Positions 50,611-59,135 of a DNA stretch of 64,000 bases are shown one piece after another; within the stretch, counting starts at the first letter, position 1; the number at the start of each line of letters is the position of its first letter. Source of the DNA: Cenarchaeum symbiosum A (GTDB lineage Archaea; Thermoproteota; Nitrososphaeria; Nitrososphaerales; Nitrosopumilaceae); assembly GCA_000200715.1 (NCBI GenBank), contig DP000238.1, positions 1,080,593 through 1,144,592 on the forward strand, read 5' to 3'. A program made the translations under genes and the position numbers. The notes under the pieces are model-generated. The model was given only the letters and a program-made list of their open reading frames with translations. It was not told the DNA's origin and did not search any database.

Positions 50611-51376
50611 GATGCAGCAAAGTGCCGCGTCATATAGAAGAAAAAAGTCAAAAACTGAGATACTAGCTATCGTCAGACGAGAGGTCCAGTGTGTAGGTTA
50701 CCCGGTAGCTGTCGCCGCCTACCACCGTTTGACTAGCGGGCAAGGCTACCGCAGCCAGTATGCCATCGCCTAGTGAACTACAATACCGAACCGCACCCGT
50801 GGACACCTCTGCATGACAGATCCAGACAGCATCGAAGTGAGGAGTACCAAAATCGGTAGCGTTCGAGAGGTCAGCTCCTGCTCCTGCTAAGAATGTAGTA
50901 CCTATTGTTGCAGAACCATTCCCATGTTTAGTCACCGTATCGACCGCCTTACACGGATTATCACTGTTTGCAAGGTCCGAGGCTCCGTCGTCTAATTCAC
51001 TGTTAAGGTGGGTAAGCTCTTCGCCTGTGGCAGCAGTAATCCTAGTCGGATTGAAACTGTCACTATCACTAAGACAGATTACGCCAAACTTGCCAACAAA
51101 CGGATCGCCTGTATCAAACAGTGCATCAAACATGAGCTCCTCGCCTTGATCAACTATGCGGTTATGGACTGACTGGGATGATTTTACCTCCCCGTCGGGG
51201 CCCGTCTGGACTACCTCGGCCATCCCATAGAATGCAGGACCCTGCGGGGCCGTATCTGTTGTAGGAACCATCATGAGGACGACTATGGCCGCTAGGCTGG
51301 CTGCCGCACCCGTTGCAATGTTTCGTGATGTTTTTGTGTTCATGGAATCGACCCTTTCTCGGTATTTTATATGTCT
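50611..51376. repeat. Left arm of a ~770-bp inverted duplication
   Basis: Begins GATGCAGCAAAGTGCCGCG and ends in the promoter GGTATTTTATATGTCT. It matches the reverse complement of 51957-52730, including the surface-protein gene, its promoter and about 50 bases beyond its stop. Confidence 0.75.
50663..51343 (-). CDS. Membrane-anchored surface protein (226 aa), copy in left inverted arm
   Basis: N-terminus MNTKTSRNIATGAAASLAAIVVLMMVPTTDT is a signal anchor. The exported part starts YGMAEVVQTGPDGEV and VHNRIVDQGEEL, has four Cys (VICLS, NPCKA, WICHA, RYCSS) that could form two disulfides, and ends YTLDLSSDDS. The N-terminal 75 residues are nearly identical to the copy at 51991-52665, while the middle differs strongly, as expected for surface-exposed variation. 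TATA box at about 51364-51372. Related to 1704-2348. Function unknown. Confidence 0.8.
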   Translation of the reverse strand: MNTKTSRNIATGAAASLAAIVVLMMVPTTDTAPQGPAFYGMAEVVQTGPDGEVKSSQSVHNRIVDQGEELMFDALFDTGDPFVGKFGVICLSDSDSFNPTRITAATGEELTHLNSELDDGASDLANSDNPCKAVDTVTKHGNGSATIGTTFLAGAGADLSNATDFGTPHFDAVWICHAEVSTGAVRYCSSLGDGILAAVALPASQTVVGGDSYRVTYTLDLSSDDS

Positions 51377-51956
51377 GTTCGGACGTTTTGCCGAGCTTTT
51401 TCTTTTATGGCATTTGGTAATGGTTTGGAGTTAAACTGGACAGACATGTCACTTCGAGCGGGATTTATTTGATTGCAAGGATGGTTAACGTTCTTTGCAT
51501 CTTGGGCCGACTAGGATGCGTACAGAAACGAGACATAAAAAATGGCCAGAGGGACGCTGTCGAGCTTTGCAGGTAATTTGTAGAGACCTCATAACGAATA
51601 ATGACTGTACACATGTTAGCCCCCTCAGAATGGCTGAACAACAAGGGTTGCAGGGGGTAAATTCCGGTCTGTCAGAATCGGCTTTGCATATTCCTGCCGC
51701 CCATGACGGCCACCGGGCGAGGGCGGACAACAACCCCCGGCCAGGGCACCTGTCCCTCACTGGCCATCTGCCAGATGCCCCATGACCGGGCCGGTTCCAT
51801 GCGCCGCATGCGGGCTCCCGGGGACCGGATGCAGGGCCTGGGAGGGCCACATTTGGCCGGCGGACCACAGGTCATGGATTTTCTCCCTGAGGTGCGATCA
51901 GGGCCTCAGCCGGGGCAGTCTTTGTTCCGGGCGATTCACGGCAGAACAGGGTTAAA
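51377..51956. other. Unique spacer between the inverted arms
   Basis: 580 bases without a supported gene. Contains the second AATAATGACTGTAC (51598-51611). The two TATA boxes of the divergent surface-protein genes lie at its edges. Confidence 0.4.
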
Positions 51957-52730
51957 AAGACATATAAAATACCGAGAAAGGTGCGATTCCATGAACACAA
52001 AAACATCACGAAACATTGCAACGGGTGCGATAGCCGGCCTTGCGGCCATAGTCGTCCTCATGATGGTTCCTACAACAGATACTGCTCCACAAGGTCCCGC
52101 ATTCTACGGGATGGCAGAGGTCGTCCAGATGGGCTCCGACGGGGAGGTATTATCATCCCAGACTGTCCATAACCGCATAGTCGACCAGGGCGAGGAGCTC
52201 ATGCTTGATGCATTGTTTGACACCGGCGTTACCTTCGACAAGTTCAACGTAATCTGCCTTGGCGATGATGTCGCGATGGCCATTATTGATGATGATGTTA
52301 CGGGCGAGGCACTTGACGCTGATGACCACTTCATAGACACGAGCACGGCATTTGGCGGCAGTAGCCAGCCATGCAAGACGGTCGAGAACGTGGAGAGACT
52401 CAATGACGGCAATGCCACATTATCTGCCACATTTGAAGCAGCGCGCGATCTTCAGGTCGGTTCTGCTTTTAACAGCGTCTGGGTTTGTAATGCCCAGTCC
52501 GCTGATGCGGATGAAGCTTGCAGTTCGGATTTTGATGGTGGCGGTAGTGGTGCCGGCGGCGATGGCATACTGGCCGTGGTAGGATTGCCCACTGCTCAAT
52601 CCATAGAAGCCGACAGCAACTACTCGGTAACTTACACACTGGACCTCTCCTCTGACATGAGCTAGTATCTCAGTTTTTGACTTTTTTTCTTTTTTGTGGC
52701 GCGGCACTTTGCTGCATCCGGTACGGGGGT
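51957..52730. repeat. Right arm of a ~770-bp inverted duplication
   Basis: Starts AGACATATAAAATACCGAGAAAGG (promoter) and ends TTTGCTGCATC. Counterpart of 50611-51376 in opposite orientation. Conservation is highest at both ends of the gene and lowest in its middle. Confidence 0.75.
51991..52665 (+). CDS. Membrane-anchored surface protein (224 aa), copy in right inverted arm
   Basis: ATG 51991 lies 26 nt from TATA box CATATAAAAT. An upstream in-frame extension to 51703 would cross this promoter and is rejected. Same plan as the left-arm copy: anchor (residues 8-30), YGMAEVVQMGSDGEV, VHNRIVDQGEEL, four Cys (VICLG, QPCKT, WVCNA, EACSS), a Gly/Asp-rich loop (DGGGSGAGG) and the C-terminal YTLDLSSDMS. 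Probably displayed outside the membrane. A role in adhesion or host contact would be conjecture. Confidence 0.8.
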   Translation: MNTKTSRNIATGAIAGLAAIVVLMMVPTTDTAPQGPAFYGMAEVVQMGSDGEVLSSQTVHNRIVDQGEELMLDALFDTGVTFDKFNVICLGDDVAMAIIDDDVTGEALDADDHFIDTSTAFGGSSQPCKTVENVERLNDGNATLSATFEAARDLQVGSAFNSVWVCNAQSADADEACSSDFDGGGSGAGGDGILAVVGLPTAQSIEADSNYSVTYTLDLSSDMS

Positions 52731-53520
52731 GACTTGAGGGGCAGATTCCACTGCGGTGCCCCTCCAGGATTGAGAATATGGACAGGGGATGTTCCCCTTG
52801 TGGCGGGATTTGAAGAGGCCGGCTGCCCGGGGGCGCTCCATGGCCAGGCAGATACTGCCGCGCATTCAGTGAAAATCATATCCATTGACACCTGATGCTG
52901 GCTGGATACCCTGTCTCTTGGAACCATCCCAAAGACACCGGGACCCGGGCAGGGGGATGCTTGGAGAGGCATGAATCCTGCGTCTAGCATTTGCAAGCAC
53001 GGGCTCCCCTGCCTGATTTTTGTCAGGCCATCGGGGGGGTTTTGAACCACCTGCGGTCCGGCGCCGGCGAAGGGCTTTGCGAGCGCATGCGTGTATCTGA
53101 ATGATGGGATATGGAATGCGCGCCGGGGGCTGCACCGGAACCGGCCCGGGCGGGGGATGTGGTGCACGACACAAATGTACAGTTGTAAAAGTACCGGCTT
53201 TGCAAAGACCGGCATGAAACGCACAAGGCAGATGTACTGGTGCCACTGTGGAGGCCGCTTGGACAGACGGGCTCTCCCTGGCAGAATCCAAGCAGTATCC
53301 GGCGGCTCTGTTAGCTTTAGCTGCCCGCCGGCAGGTGTTAGTTATTGGCCTGGGCAGCAGCTAGCGCAAATCTCCCAAATTTTGGCCCCAGAAGACCGCG
53401 TATGCAGGCAGCCTGTAATGCCCTGGCCAGCCAATGCGAGTCGCCTCTCAATTAGGCCGGGTCAGAGTCTCCAAAACACCAGCCTAGCTCCCGCCGGGGG
53501 CCGCGGCAAAAACCCGGGCC
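52731..53520. other. GC-rich gap without a supported gene
   Basis: About 790 bases. Several overlapping open frames on both strands arise from the high GC content. None has a TATA box, signal or motif. Confidence 0.35.
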
Positions 53521-55098
53521 CTATGATCTGTAGATCCGCCGCTGCCGCGATCCGCATGAAGGGCACGCCGTCTCCCCGTGGATGAGCTCGCACGAGATGC
53601 AGCAAAACTCAAGCCCGCCTTCCGGCTCCCGGCCGGCGGGCCCGCGGGAGAACCCCCCACTCTCCGCCCCGGTGCAGGGCACCCCGAGCCTCCGGAGGAT
53701 CTCTTTTGCAGCCTGCAGCTCCGCCCTGATGGAGCCGGGATCGCCCCCGTCGACGATCTCCGCAAACCGGCTGAATACGTTTATCCTGCCTGACGCCTTT
53801 GCATACTCCTCCCGGAAGTTCTCGGGGTAGAGCTCCGCCTGCTTTTCGTATGAATCCCCGCGCTTGTGCCCTATCACGTGGTCCGCCACGTCGGGCCGGC
53901 ACCCGGCTGCTATGAGGGTTGACTTTAACAGGTCCCTGAACTCGTGGCTGTCCACCCGGTACATCTTTCTTCCATTGACGACCGCGTGCTCGGTAAGCCC
54001 GGATCTCTCGCACAGCGACCGGAATGAATGGTACAGCCACCGCTCCGTTATCGGCCCGCCCTTTTTGTTTATGAACAGGGGCCCGCCCTCCCCCACGGGC
54101 CCCCTGACCCGCAGATAGTCCTGTATCGCGGATATGGCATCCCTGTCCAGGAACCCCGTGTGCTCGAAATCTGTCTTGACCCGGGCCAGCTTGATGGGCA
54201 CGGGGCACAGGCCCGGGTCCCACAGCTGGGGGTTCTCACTCTGAAAGTATTCGACAAGCTGCGGCATGGCCTCATAGTTGAACCGGTCTGTGAGGGTTGA
54301 GACGTCAAGGCCCCTGTGCCACTTGGATAGAAACACTGCCTTCTCCAGAAGAGACGGCCCGCCGGTGGTCATCAGGGCCATCACGTCCTTTATGGACATG
54401 CTCTGCTCGTGGTTGGTCTTTTGATGGTTGGATTTGGGGTTAAAGTAGAGCTGGAGGGGCTGGCCGTTGAGCTTGAAATACGACTGTATCGCGGCCATGT
54501 AGAGCCTCATGTACGAGAGGCTCTTGCCCTCGTGCCGGCCATCGGCGAGAAAGTCCGTCACTATTGCGGCTGCAGCCTTGCCGTCGACAAGCGGATTCTT
54601 GGTCATGTTGAGGAGCTGCTCGACGTTTGCAAATGACTCGCTGGCCGGGGCGGACTCCAGGCCCCCGGCCCCCTGCCGGAGGCCCCATACCTCAAACGTC
54701 CGCCCGTTGATCCATTTGTTGAAATCGCACACCCTCAGCAGGTACTGCCTTCTAGTCGACGAGATGTTTTTGCTGTGCTCGTGCCTGGAGCCGCGCAGCT
54801 GCCTTGTCCAGCGGGCGATTGACGGCAGGGTGGTAAAGCCGAGCGGCGCGGTGCATCCGCGCCGCCTTGCCACCACGCCGTGCCGGAAGCCCCTGTTGAG
54901 CGCCCCCTCGACGGCTTCGCGCACCCCGTCCCCGTGCTTTTCGGCCAGCTGGTCCCCGAACACGTCTAGTATCTCGTCTACGGTGGCCTGCCCGTCCTCG
55001 GGTATGCGCCCCAGAATGTCTGCATCGTCCTGCCGGGGCATCCCCGATGCGTCCTTTATGCGGGTGTACACGTGGGCCATGCCAGCCGGCGCACCCAT
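53521..55098 (-). CDS. Tyrosine recombinase / integrase with C-terminal zinc ribbon
   Basis: 525 residues. ATG 55098 is 25 nt from TATA-like CGGTATATTCC (55118-55128). An N-terminal region of about 100 residues (EDGQATVDEILDVFGDQL) precedes a core-binding domain (STRRQYLLRVCDFNKWING) and the catalytic domain. Catalytic residues visible are Arg in KWHRGLDVSTL, His-x-x-Arg in SHEFRDLLKSTLIAAG, His in DHVIGHKRG and the nucleophile Tyr in QAELYPENF. It ends in a Cys4 ribbon (CCISC..CPSCGSR). It would integrate or excise a mobile element. A decayed second copy at 62090-62530 lies on the far side of the type III R-M operon. Confidence 0.88.
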   Translation of the reverse strand: MGAPAGMAHVYTRIKDASGMPRQDDADILGRIPEDGQATVDEILDVFGDQLAEKHGDGVREAVEGALNRGFRHGVVARRRGCTAPLGFTTLPSIARWTRQLRGSRHEHSKNISSTRRQYLLRVCDFNKWINGRTFEVWGLRQGAGGLESAPASESFANVEQLLNMTKNPLVDGKAAAAIVTDFLADGRHEGKSLSYMRLYMAAIQSYFKLNGQPLQLYFNPKSNHQKTNHEQSMSIKDVMALMTTGGPSLLEKAVFLSKWHRGLDVSTLTDRFNYEAMPQLVEYFQSENPQLWDPGLCPVPIKLARVKTDFEHTGFLDRDAISAIQDYLRVRGPVGEGGPLFINKKGGPITERWLYHSFRSLCERSGLTEHAVVNGRKMYRVDSHEFRDLLKSTLIAAGCRPDVADHVIGHKRGDSYEKQAELYPENFREEYAKASGRINVFSRFAEIVDGGDPGSIRAELQAAKEILRRLGVPCTGAESGGFSRGPAGREPEGGLEFCCISCELIHGETACPSCGSRQRRIYRS

Positions 55099-55233
55099 CC
55101 ATTACTTAATCTTTGCAGGAATATACCGTAAAAAGATTTTATCGTCCCAGACGGCTCGGGATACCAGGACCCCGCCAATGTGGGAAATAGGCATTGTGTA
55201 CCAGATCCCCGCACCAGATCGAGGAGGACATCA

Positions 55234-55332
55234 ATGACTAGCGGACATGATTTAGGTACTATAGACCTAGAGACGCGGAGGAAGAAGAATATATCAATCG
55301 AGGGAGGCCTGGCATCAGTAATGATGGGGTAA
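55234..55332 (+). pseudogene. Possible 5' fragment of a transporter gene (32 codons)
   Basis: ATG 55234 follows GAGGAGGAC and gives GTIDLETRRKKNISIEGGLASVMMG before TAA 55330. The RRKKNISIEGGLA..MMG pattern resembles the first residues of some major-facilitator transporters, but no membrane helix follows. If so, the rest was lost, possibly when the integrase element inserted next to it. Weak evidence. Confidence 0.25.
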
Positions 55333-55385
55333 ACACTCACGGGTTTTTCGCCAAATCATGCATATTGCGGCGGTTTCCAGCCTGT

Positions 55386-55754
55386 TCACTGCGCATCAGT
55401 CTCAAAGCACATTGCAGGCAGGTCCTCATCGTATACAATCCTGCCATCCTCCTCGCACTGGTATGTTATCTCCGTCCCGAGCCCCTCCGTCTTGTAGGTC
55501 AGGTGAGCCGATGTGGTGCCGTTTATAGCGCTAAACTTTACGTGCGAGGATGACACCACTTCCGCCAGTATATCATACTCCAGGTGAGCCAGGTAAAAGT
55601 CGATCACAGCGGGATGGTCCAGCGCCACGCTCTCTATTCTATCAGGCGGGTACACGACAAGTATCACCGCTATCACCGCCGCTATGATTGTCGCAAATAT
55701 CGCTATGAACAGAATGGGACGCGCCCTTTTTCCGCCGGAAGATGCATCGTTCAT
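55386..55754 (-). CDS. Single-pass membrane protein of unknown function (122 aa)
   Basis: Basic N-terminus (GGKRARP), one membrane helix (ILFIAIFATIIAAVIAVILVVY, about 14-35) and a small exterior domain with two Cys (YQCEEDG, AMCFET) likely to form a disulfide. TATA-like CAAATATGCC (55777-55787) is about 28 nt upstream. No family recognised. Confidence 0.7.
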   Translation of the reverse strand: MNDASSGGKRARPILFIAIFATIIAAVIAVILVVYPPDRIESVALDHPAVIDFYLAHLEYDILAEVVSSSHVKFSAINGTTSAHLTYKTEGLGTEITYQCEEDGRIVYDEDLPAMCFETDAQ

Positions 55755-55821
55755 CTCTGATGCCTGTGTACAGGACAGGCATATTTGGGATTTGCTGCGG
55801 GGCAGTCATGGAATATGCCGT

Positions 55822-56492
55822 TTATGACCGCCATGAGCCCCCCACGGAGACCAGCCAGTCGTGGATGTTTCTGAGTGCCATGCAGTCGCCCAGCACGCTG
55901 TTCTCGACAGGATGCCCAATCTCCCGGGAGATAGACCCGGGGTCTAAAAGGGAAAGATGGAATGTGACGGATTCCGCATATACATCCATCAGGTTTTGCA
56001 TGCGGGGCATCCGGCCCCCGGATGACTCTGCCAGGGCGAGCGCCCTCCTGCTCCAATAGTATATCGTACTATCCCGGGCAAACCGGGATATGCCGTCCAT
56101 CATGCCGTCCCCCTCAAACACGCGGTGCCTCTCCCCGGATTCATCCCGCACTAGAATGGCCGCGCCGCTCATCTGTATCCTGTTGCCTCTGCGCTCGGTC
56201 TCCACCGCCAGAAACGACTTTGCCCCCGCACTGTCCACTTTTGGGTCCTTGAACACATGGGCTTTTGCTCGGCGGCAGCCCGGGCCATTCCCTTTAATAT
56301 TCCGGCCTTGCGCCTGTCCACCCCGCATATGGAGGATATCGTGCCCGTATTGATTCCAGCCAGCTCGGATACGCTGCATATGCCGCTTTTCTCCAACTTG
56401 CGCATCTGGCGCCCGACCAGCCACAGGACCAGGCTCAGATGGCCTGTCTCTAGCGCCTTTTTTATCGAATATGTGGTCCACGGACTCCTCAA
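55822..56492 (-). pseudogene. Helix-hairpin-helix protein gene, apparently frameshifted
   Basis: The best protein is made of two frames. From 56492 to about 56260 one reads LVLWLVGRQMRKLEKSGICSVSELAGINTGTISSICGVDRRKAGILKGMARAAAE, a helix-hairpin-helix type DNA-binding segment. From about 56265 to 55822 another frame reads VFKDPKVDSAGAKSFLAVETERRGNRIQMSGAAILV..HRVFEGDG and onward. Each frame looks unnatural on the other side, so a shift near 56250-56275 is inferred. It could be a mutation or a sequence error. Function unknown. Confidence 0.5.
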
Positions 56493-56636
56493 GACCTCGG
56501 GCGGGGTACGGTGTACAGGCGCATATGCAGGCCTAGTCCAACAAGTGTGATGAGATAAATAGTCGGGATTTGTCTTGATTCGTCAAACTGCTATTGTCTT
56601 ACAACATACACTTGAATGATCTATCCGTCAATGCAA

Positions 56637-59135
56637 TCAGGTCTTGGATCTCTTACGGGATGCGCGTCTGTGATTCTCAGCTCTAATTTTTTCACCCTCT
56701 TGTCTTACATCTCTGTCCATTATCATCTCAAACTCCCCTTCCATTGAACCGTCGTTTATGCTCACTATACCATACTTGTTCATGGAACCTTCCAACACTT
56801 CTAATACGTCTTTTTTGTAGGCACTGTCGGGATTATCCAGATGTGTTCCCTTTATCTCATACACCCGGAACAACTGTTTCTCGCCGTCTGTTCCAGACAT
56901 GGCTATGAAATCGGGAAATATCCTGTCCCGTTTCCAGCCCCGCAGGTAGTATTCACCGCGCCCCCTTGCCGCCACACGGTGCCACCATTTCAATGATTCA
57001 GTCTCGTCCAAATAACATGCAAACTGTGTCTCGCTGTCACTGTCAAACTGGTCCTCATACATGGGGTCAAAGAGGTTCCTCTGCATGAGTTTTCCATCTT
57101 CCCTTATCTGCGGTTTAGGCTTGTCATCCAACGGTATATCATATGTATCCTTGAAACAAAATGTTCCATCAGACACTTCCAAATTGAAGCGTATTGTTCC
57201 TGCCTTGGTTTTTTTACGGAATATATCCTCTGCATTTCCAGCCACTATTTCATTTACATGGTCTCTTACCACCTCTATTATGCGGTCCCTCATTCGGAAT
57301 ATCTCGGGCTCGGTACGGCCAATCCTTTTCAGCGAACGCAACACGTCGGACATAATTCTGGCCGCCTGCCAGGGGTTTGGTATCTCGTCAGATATTCCCT
57401 GCACAAGGTCGAAAAGTGATACAACCCTTCCGTCCTTCCATGTATCTGCATCCTCAGAGATATGCTCGTTTTCTAGGCCCACTATATCAGTTTGTGCCAG
57501 GCTGGAAGGCTCCATGTCCTTTAATATTTTTTTACTCGGAGCGCCTATGCTATTCCAGTCTATCTCAGCTAGTATGTGCCGGTCATAGTCAAGCTCGGTC
57601 CATGACCTGCCGTTACTGTGTGTTACTTTGGGCAGGCATATGGGCCTGTTTACAGTAGGTCTTATTGATATCCGGCCTGTGCCGCGGCTATTCTCAGTGT
57701 GTATCTGACCAGATATGCCATTAAGTCCGCCGTCCTCCAGGGCAGACTTTACGTAACCGACTATCTTTCCACTGTCCACCATCCTGCAGTATACATAACA
57801 CCGATCCAGTTCTTGATTCTCCGTGTTCTTCTGGTTAGGCTGCCGGAGCACCCTTCCAAGCATCTGAGTCATGGTAGTCTTGCTGGTAAGATTGTCCAAT
57901 ATTACAAGAACATACGCGAACGGGCAGTCCCAGCCCTCCTGAAGAGCACTCTTTGTTATGATATACCGGATGGGGCAGGTGCCCGACATGAGGTCACTGT
58001 CCTTGAGGCCGTCGTTTTCATGTGATTTGATTGCTATCTCTTGTTCTGGAACAAGTGTTTTCATGTACTCCCTCACGTCATCTGCATGTATGTATCCGGC
58101 GTTACGCTGGTCTTTTCCCGTGCGTTCCACACGTATTAGCATTATAGGTCTTATGTAACGTTTTTCCTCCTTGTCAGCTTCGTCCTGTAAATCACATAGC
58201 TTCTCATATGCATCTTTGAGGATATTTTTCCAGCCCACACTGTTTCTCTTTGTTGTTATCTTTATCGGGAGCTTTAGCATCTCTTCCTTGTCCATGTCCT
58301 TTCCGGACACGTTGACCAGTATGTTACTTCTCTCCCCCACGGGGGTGGCCGAGAATTCTAATACCATACGAGGATTTAGGTCTTCCACGTATGATACTAT
58401 CTTATCCCGTACGTCAGGCCGAGTCTTGGTCTTGTGGGACTCGTCCAGTATGACTACCGGGCGTGACAGTCTAATTACGTTTGCCAAGCTTTGGACTGGT
58501 ATTTCACTAACCCGATTTTTTGCCAGTGTGGGATTCATGGCTAGGAATTTTTCATTTACAGGGTCGTCTGCAGGTGGAAAGAAACTGAGATAAGAGCCAG
58601 AATCGCGGTGTAGTTTTAGAAACGTCTCATCATTCATTGCAGTAGACTGTTTCATGAGGATGAGGATACATAACTGGTTCTCCACATCCTGCCTATTCAA
58701 TCGGTCGTTCTTTTCAAGTATTTTGACGGCGTTGCCGCTTGCAATGTCCAGTTCCTTGCGTATGAGACTCTTTTTATCATTCAGTTGTAAAAGTGTCTGT
58801 TTGTATATCGCATTGCTTATGACCATCCACACAACCAGCCCAGTGGAATATCCCATGCGCCTTATGGCTGCTGCTGCCATGAGAGTCTTGCCACCGCCTG
58901 TAGGCACTTTGAAACATATGTTCGGTATTGGTTTTTGTACACCGTTCTTCATGCTAACATATCTTGCATCCTCATCACCCATAATCTCTTTCCATGTGCG
59001 GCGCGGATAGTCCTCCATGCCAGGTATGTTATCATTTTTAAGTTTGGTGCTCACATCTGCCTGTTCTTTGAGTTTAACATACCATTCTTCAAATCTACCG
59101 AGTGCGACCCTTTGATATTCCTTTAACGTCATCAT
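56637..59135 (-). CDS. res: Type III restriction enzyme, Res subunit
   Basis: 832 residues. Superfamily 2 helicase motifs: PTGGGKT (78-84), DESHK, SATPVG, and QMLGRVLRQP (motif VI). The C-terminal nuclease domain has the PD-(D/E)xK motif, IFPDFIA..YEIKGTH. With Mod it forms a complex that uses ATP to move along DNA and cuts near pairs of unmethylated sites. Its start overlaps the end of mod by four bases. Moderately AT-rich relative to the core genes. All key motifs are present, so it should be active. Confidence 0.93.
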   Translation of the reverse strand: MMTLKEYQRVALGRFEEWYVKLKEQADVSTKLKNDNIPGMEDYPRRTWKEIMGDEDARYVSMKNGVQKPIPNICFKVPTGGGKTLMAAAAIRRMGYSTGLVVWMVISNAIYKQTLLQLNDKKSLIRKELDIASGNAVKILEKNDRLNRQDVENQLCILILMKQSTAMNDETFLKLHRDSGSYLSFFPPADDPVNEKFLAMNPTLAKNRVSEIPVQSLANVIRLSRPVVILDESHKTKTRPDVRDKIVSYVEDLNPRMVLEFSATPVGERSNILVNVSGKDMDKEEMLKLPIKITTKRNSVGWKNILKDAYEKLCDLQDEADKEEKRYIRPIMLIRVERTGKDQRNAGYIHADDVREYMKTLVPEQEIAIKSHENDGLKDSDLMSGTCPIRYIITKSALQEGWDCPFAYVLVILDNLTSKTTMTQMLGRVLRQPNQKNTENQELDRCYVYCRMVDSGKIVGYVKSALEDGGLNGISGQIHTENSRGTGRISIRPTVNRPICLPKVTHSNGRSWTELDYDRHILAEIDWNSIGAPSKKILKDMEPSSLAQTDIVGLENEHISEDADTWKDGRVVSLFDLVQGISDEIPNPWQAARIMSDVLRSLKRIGRTEPEIFRMRDRIIEVVRDHVNEIVAGNAEDIFRKKTKAGTIRFNLEVSDGTFCFKDTYDIPLDDKPKPQIREDGKLMQRNLFDPMYEDQFDSDSETQFACYLDETESLKWWHRVAARGRGEYYLRGWKRDRIFPDFIAMSGTDGEKQLFRVYEIKGTHLDNPDSAYKKDVLEVLEGSMNKYGIVSINDGSMEGEFEMIMDRDVRQEGEKIRAENHRRASRKRSKT

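Noticed and set aside
51703-51990. N-terminal extension of the right-arm surface protein
   Set aside because: It would cross the TATA box at 51961-51970 and precede a clear signal anchor. The left-arm copy has no such extension.
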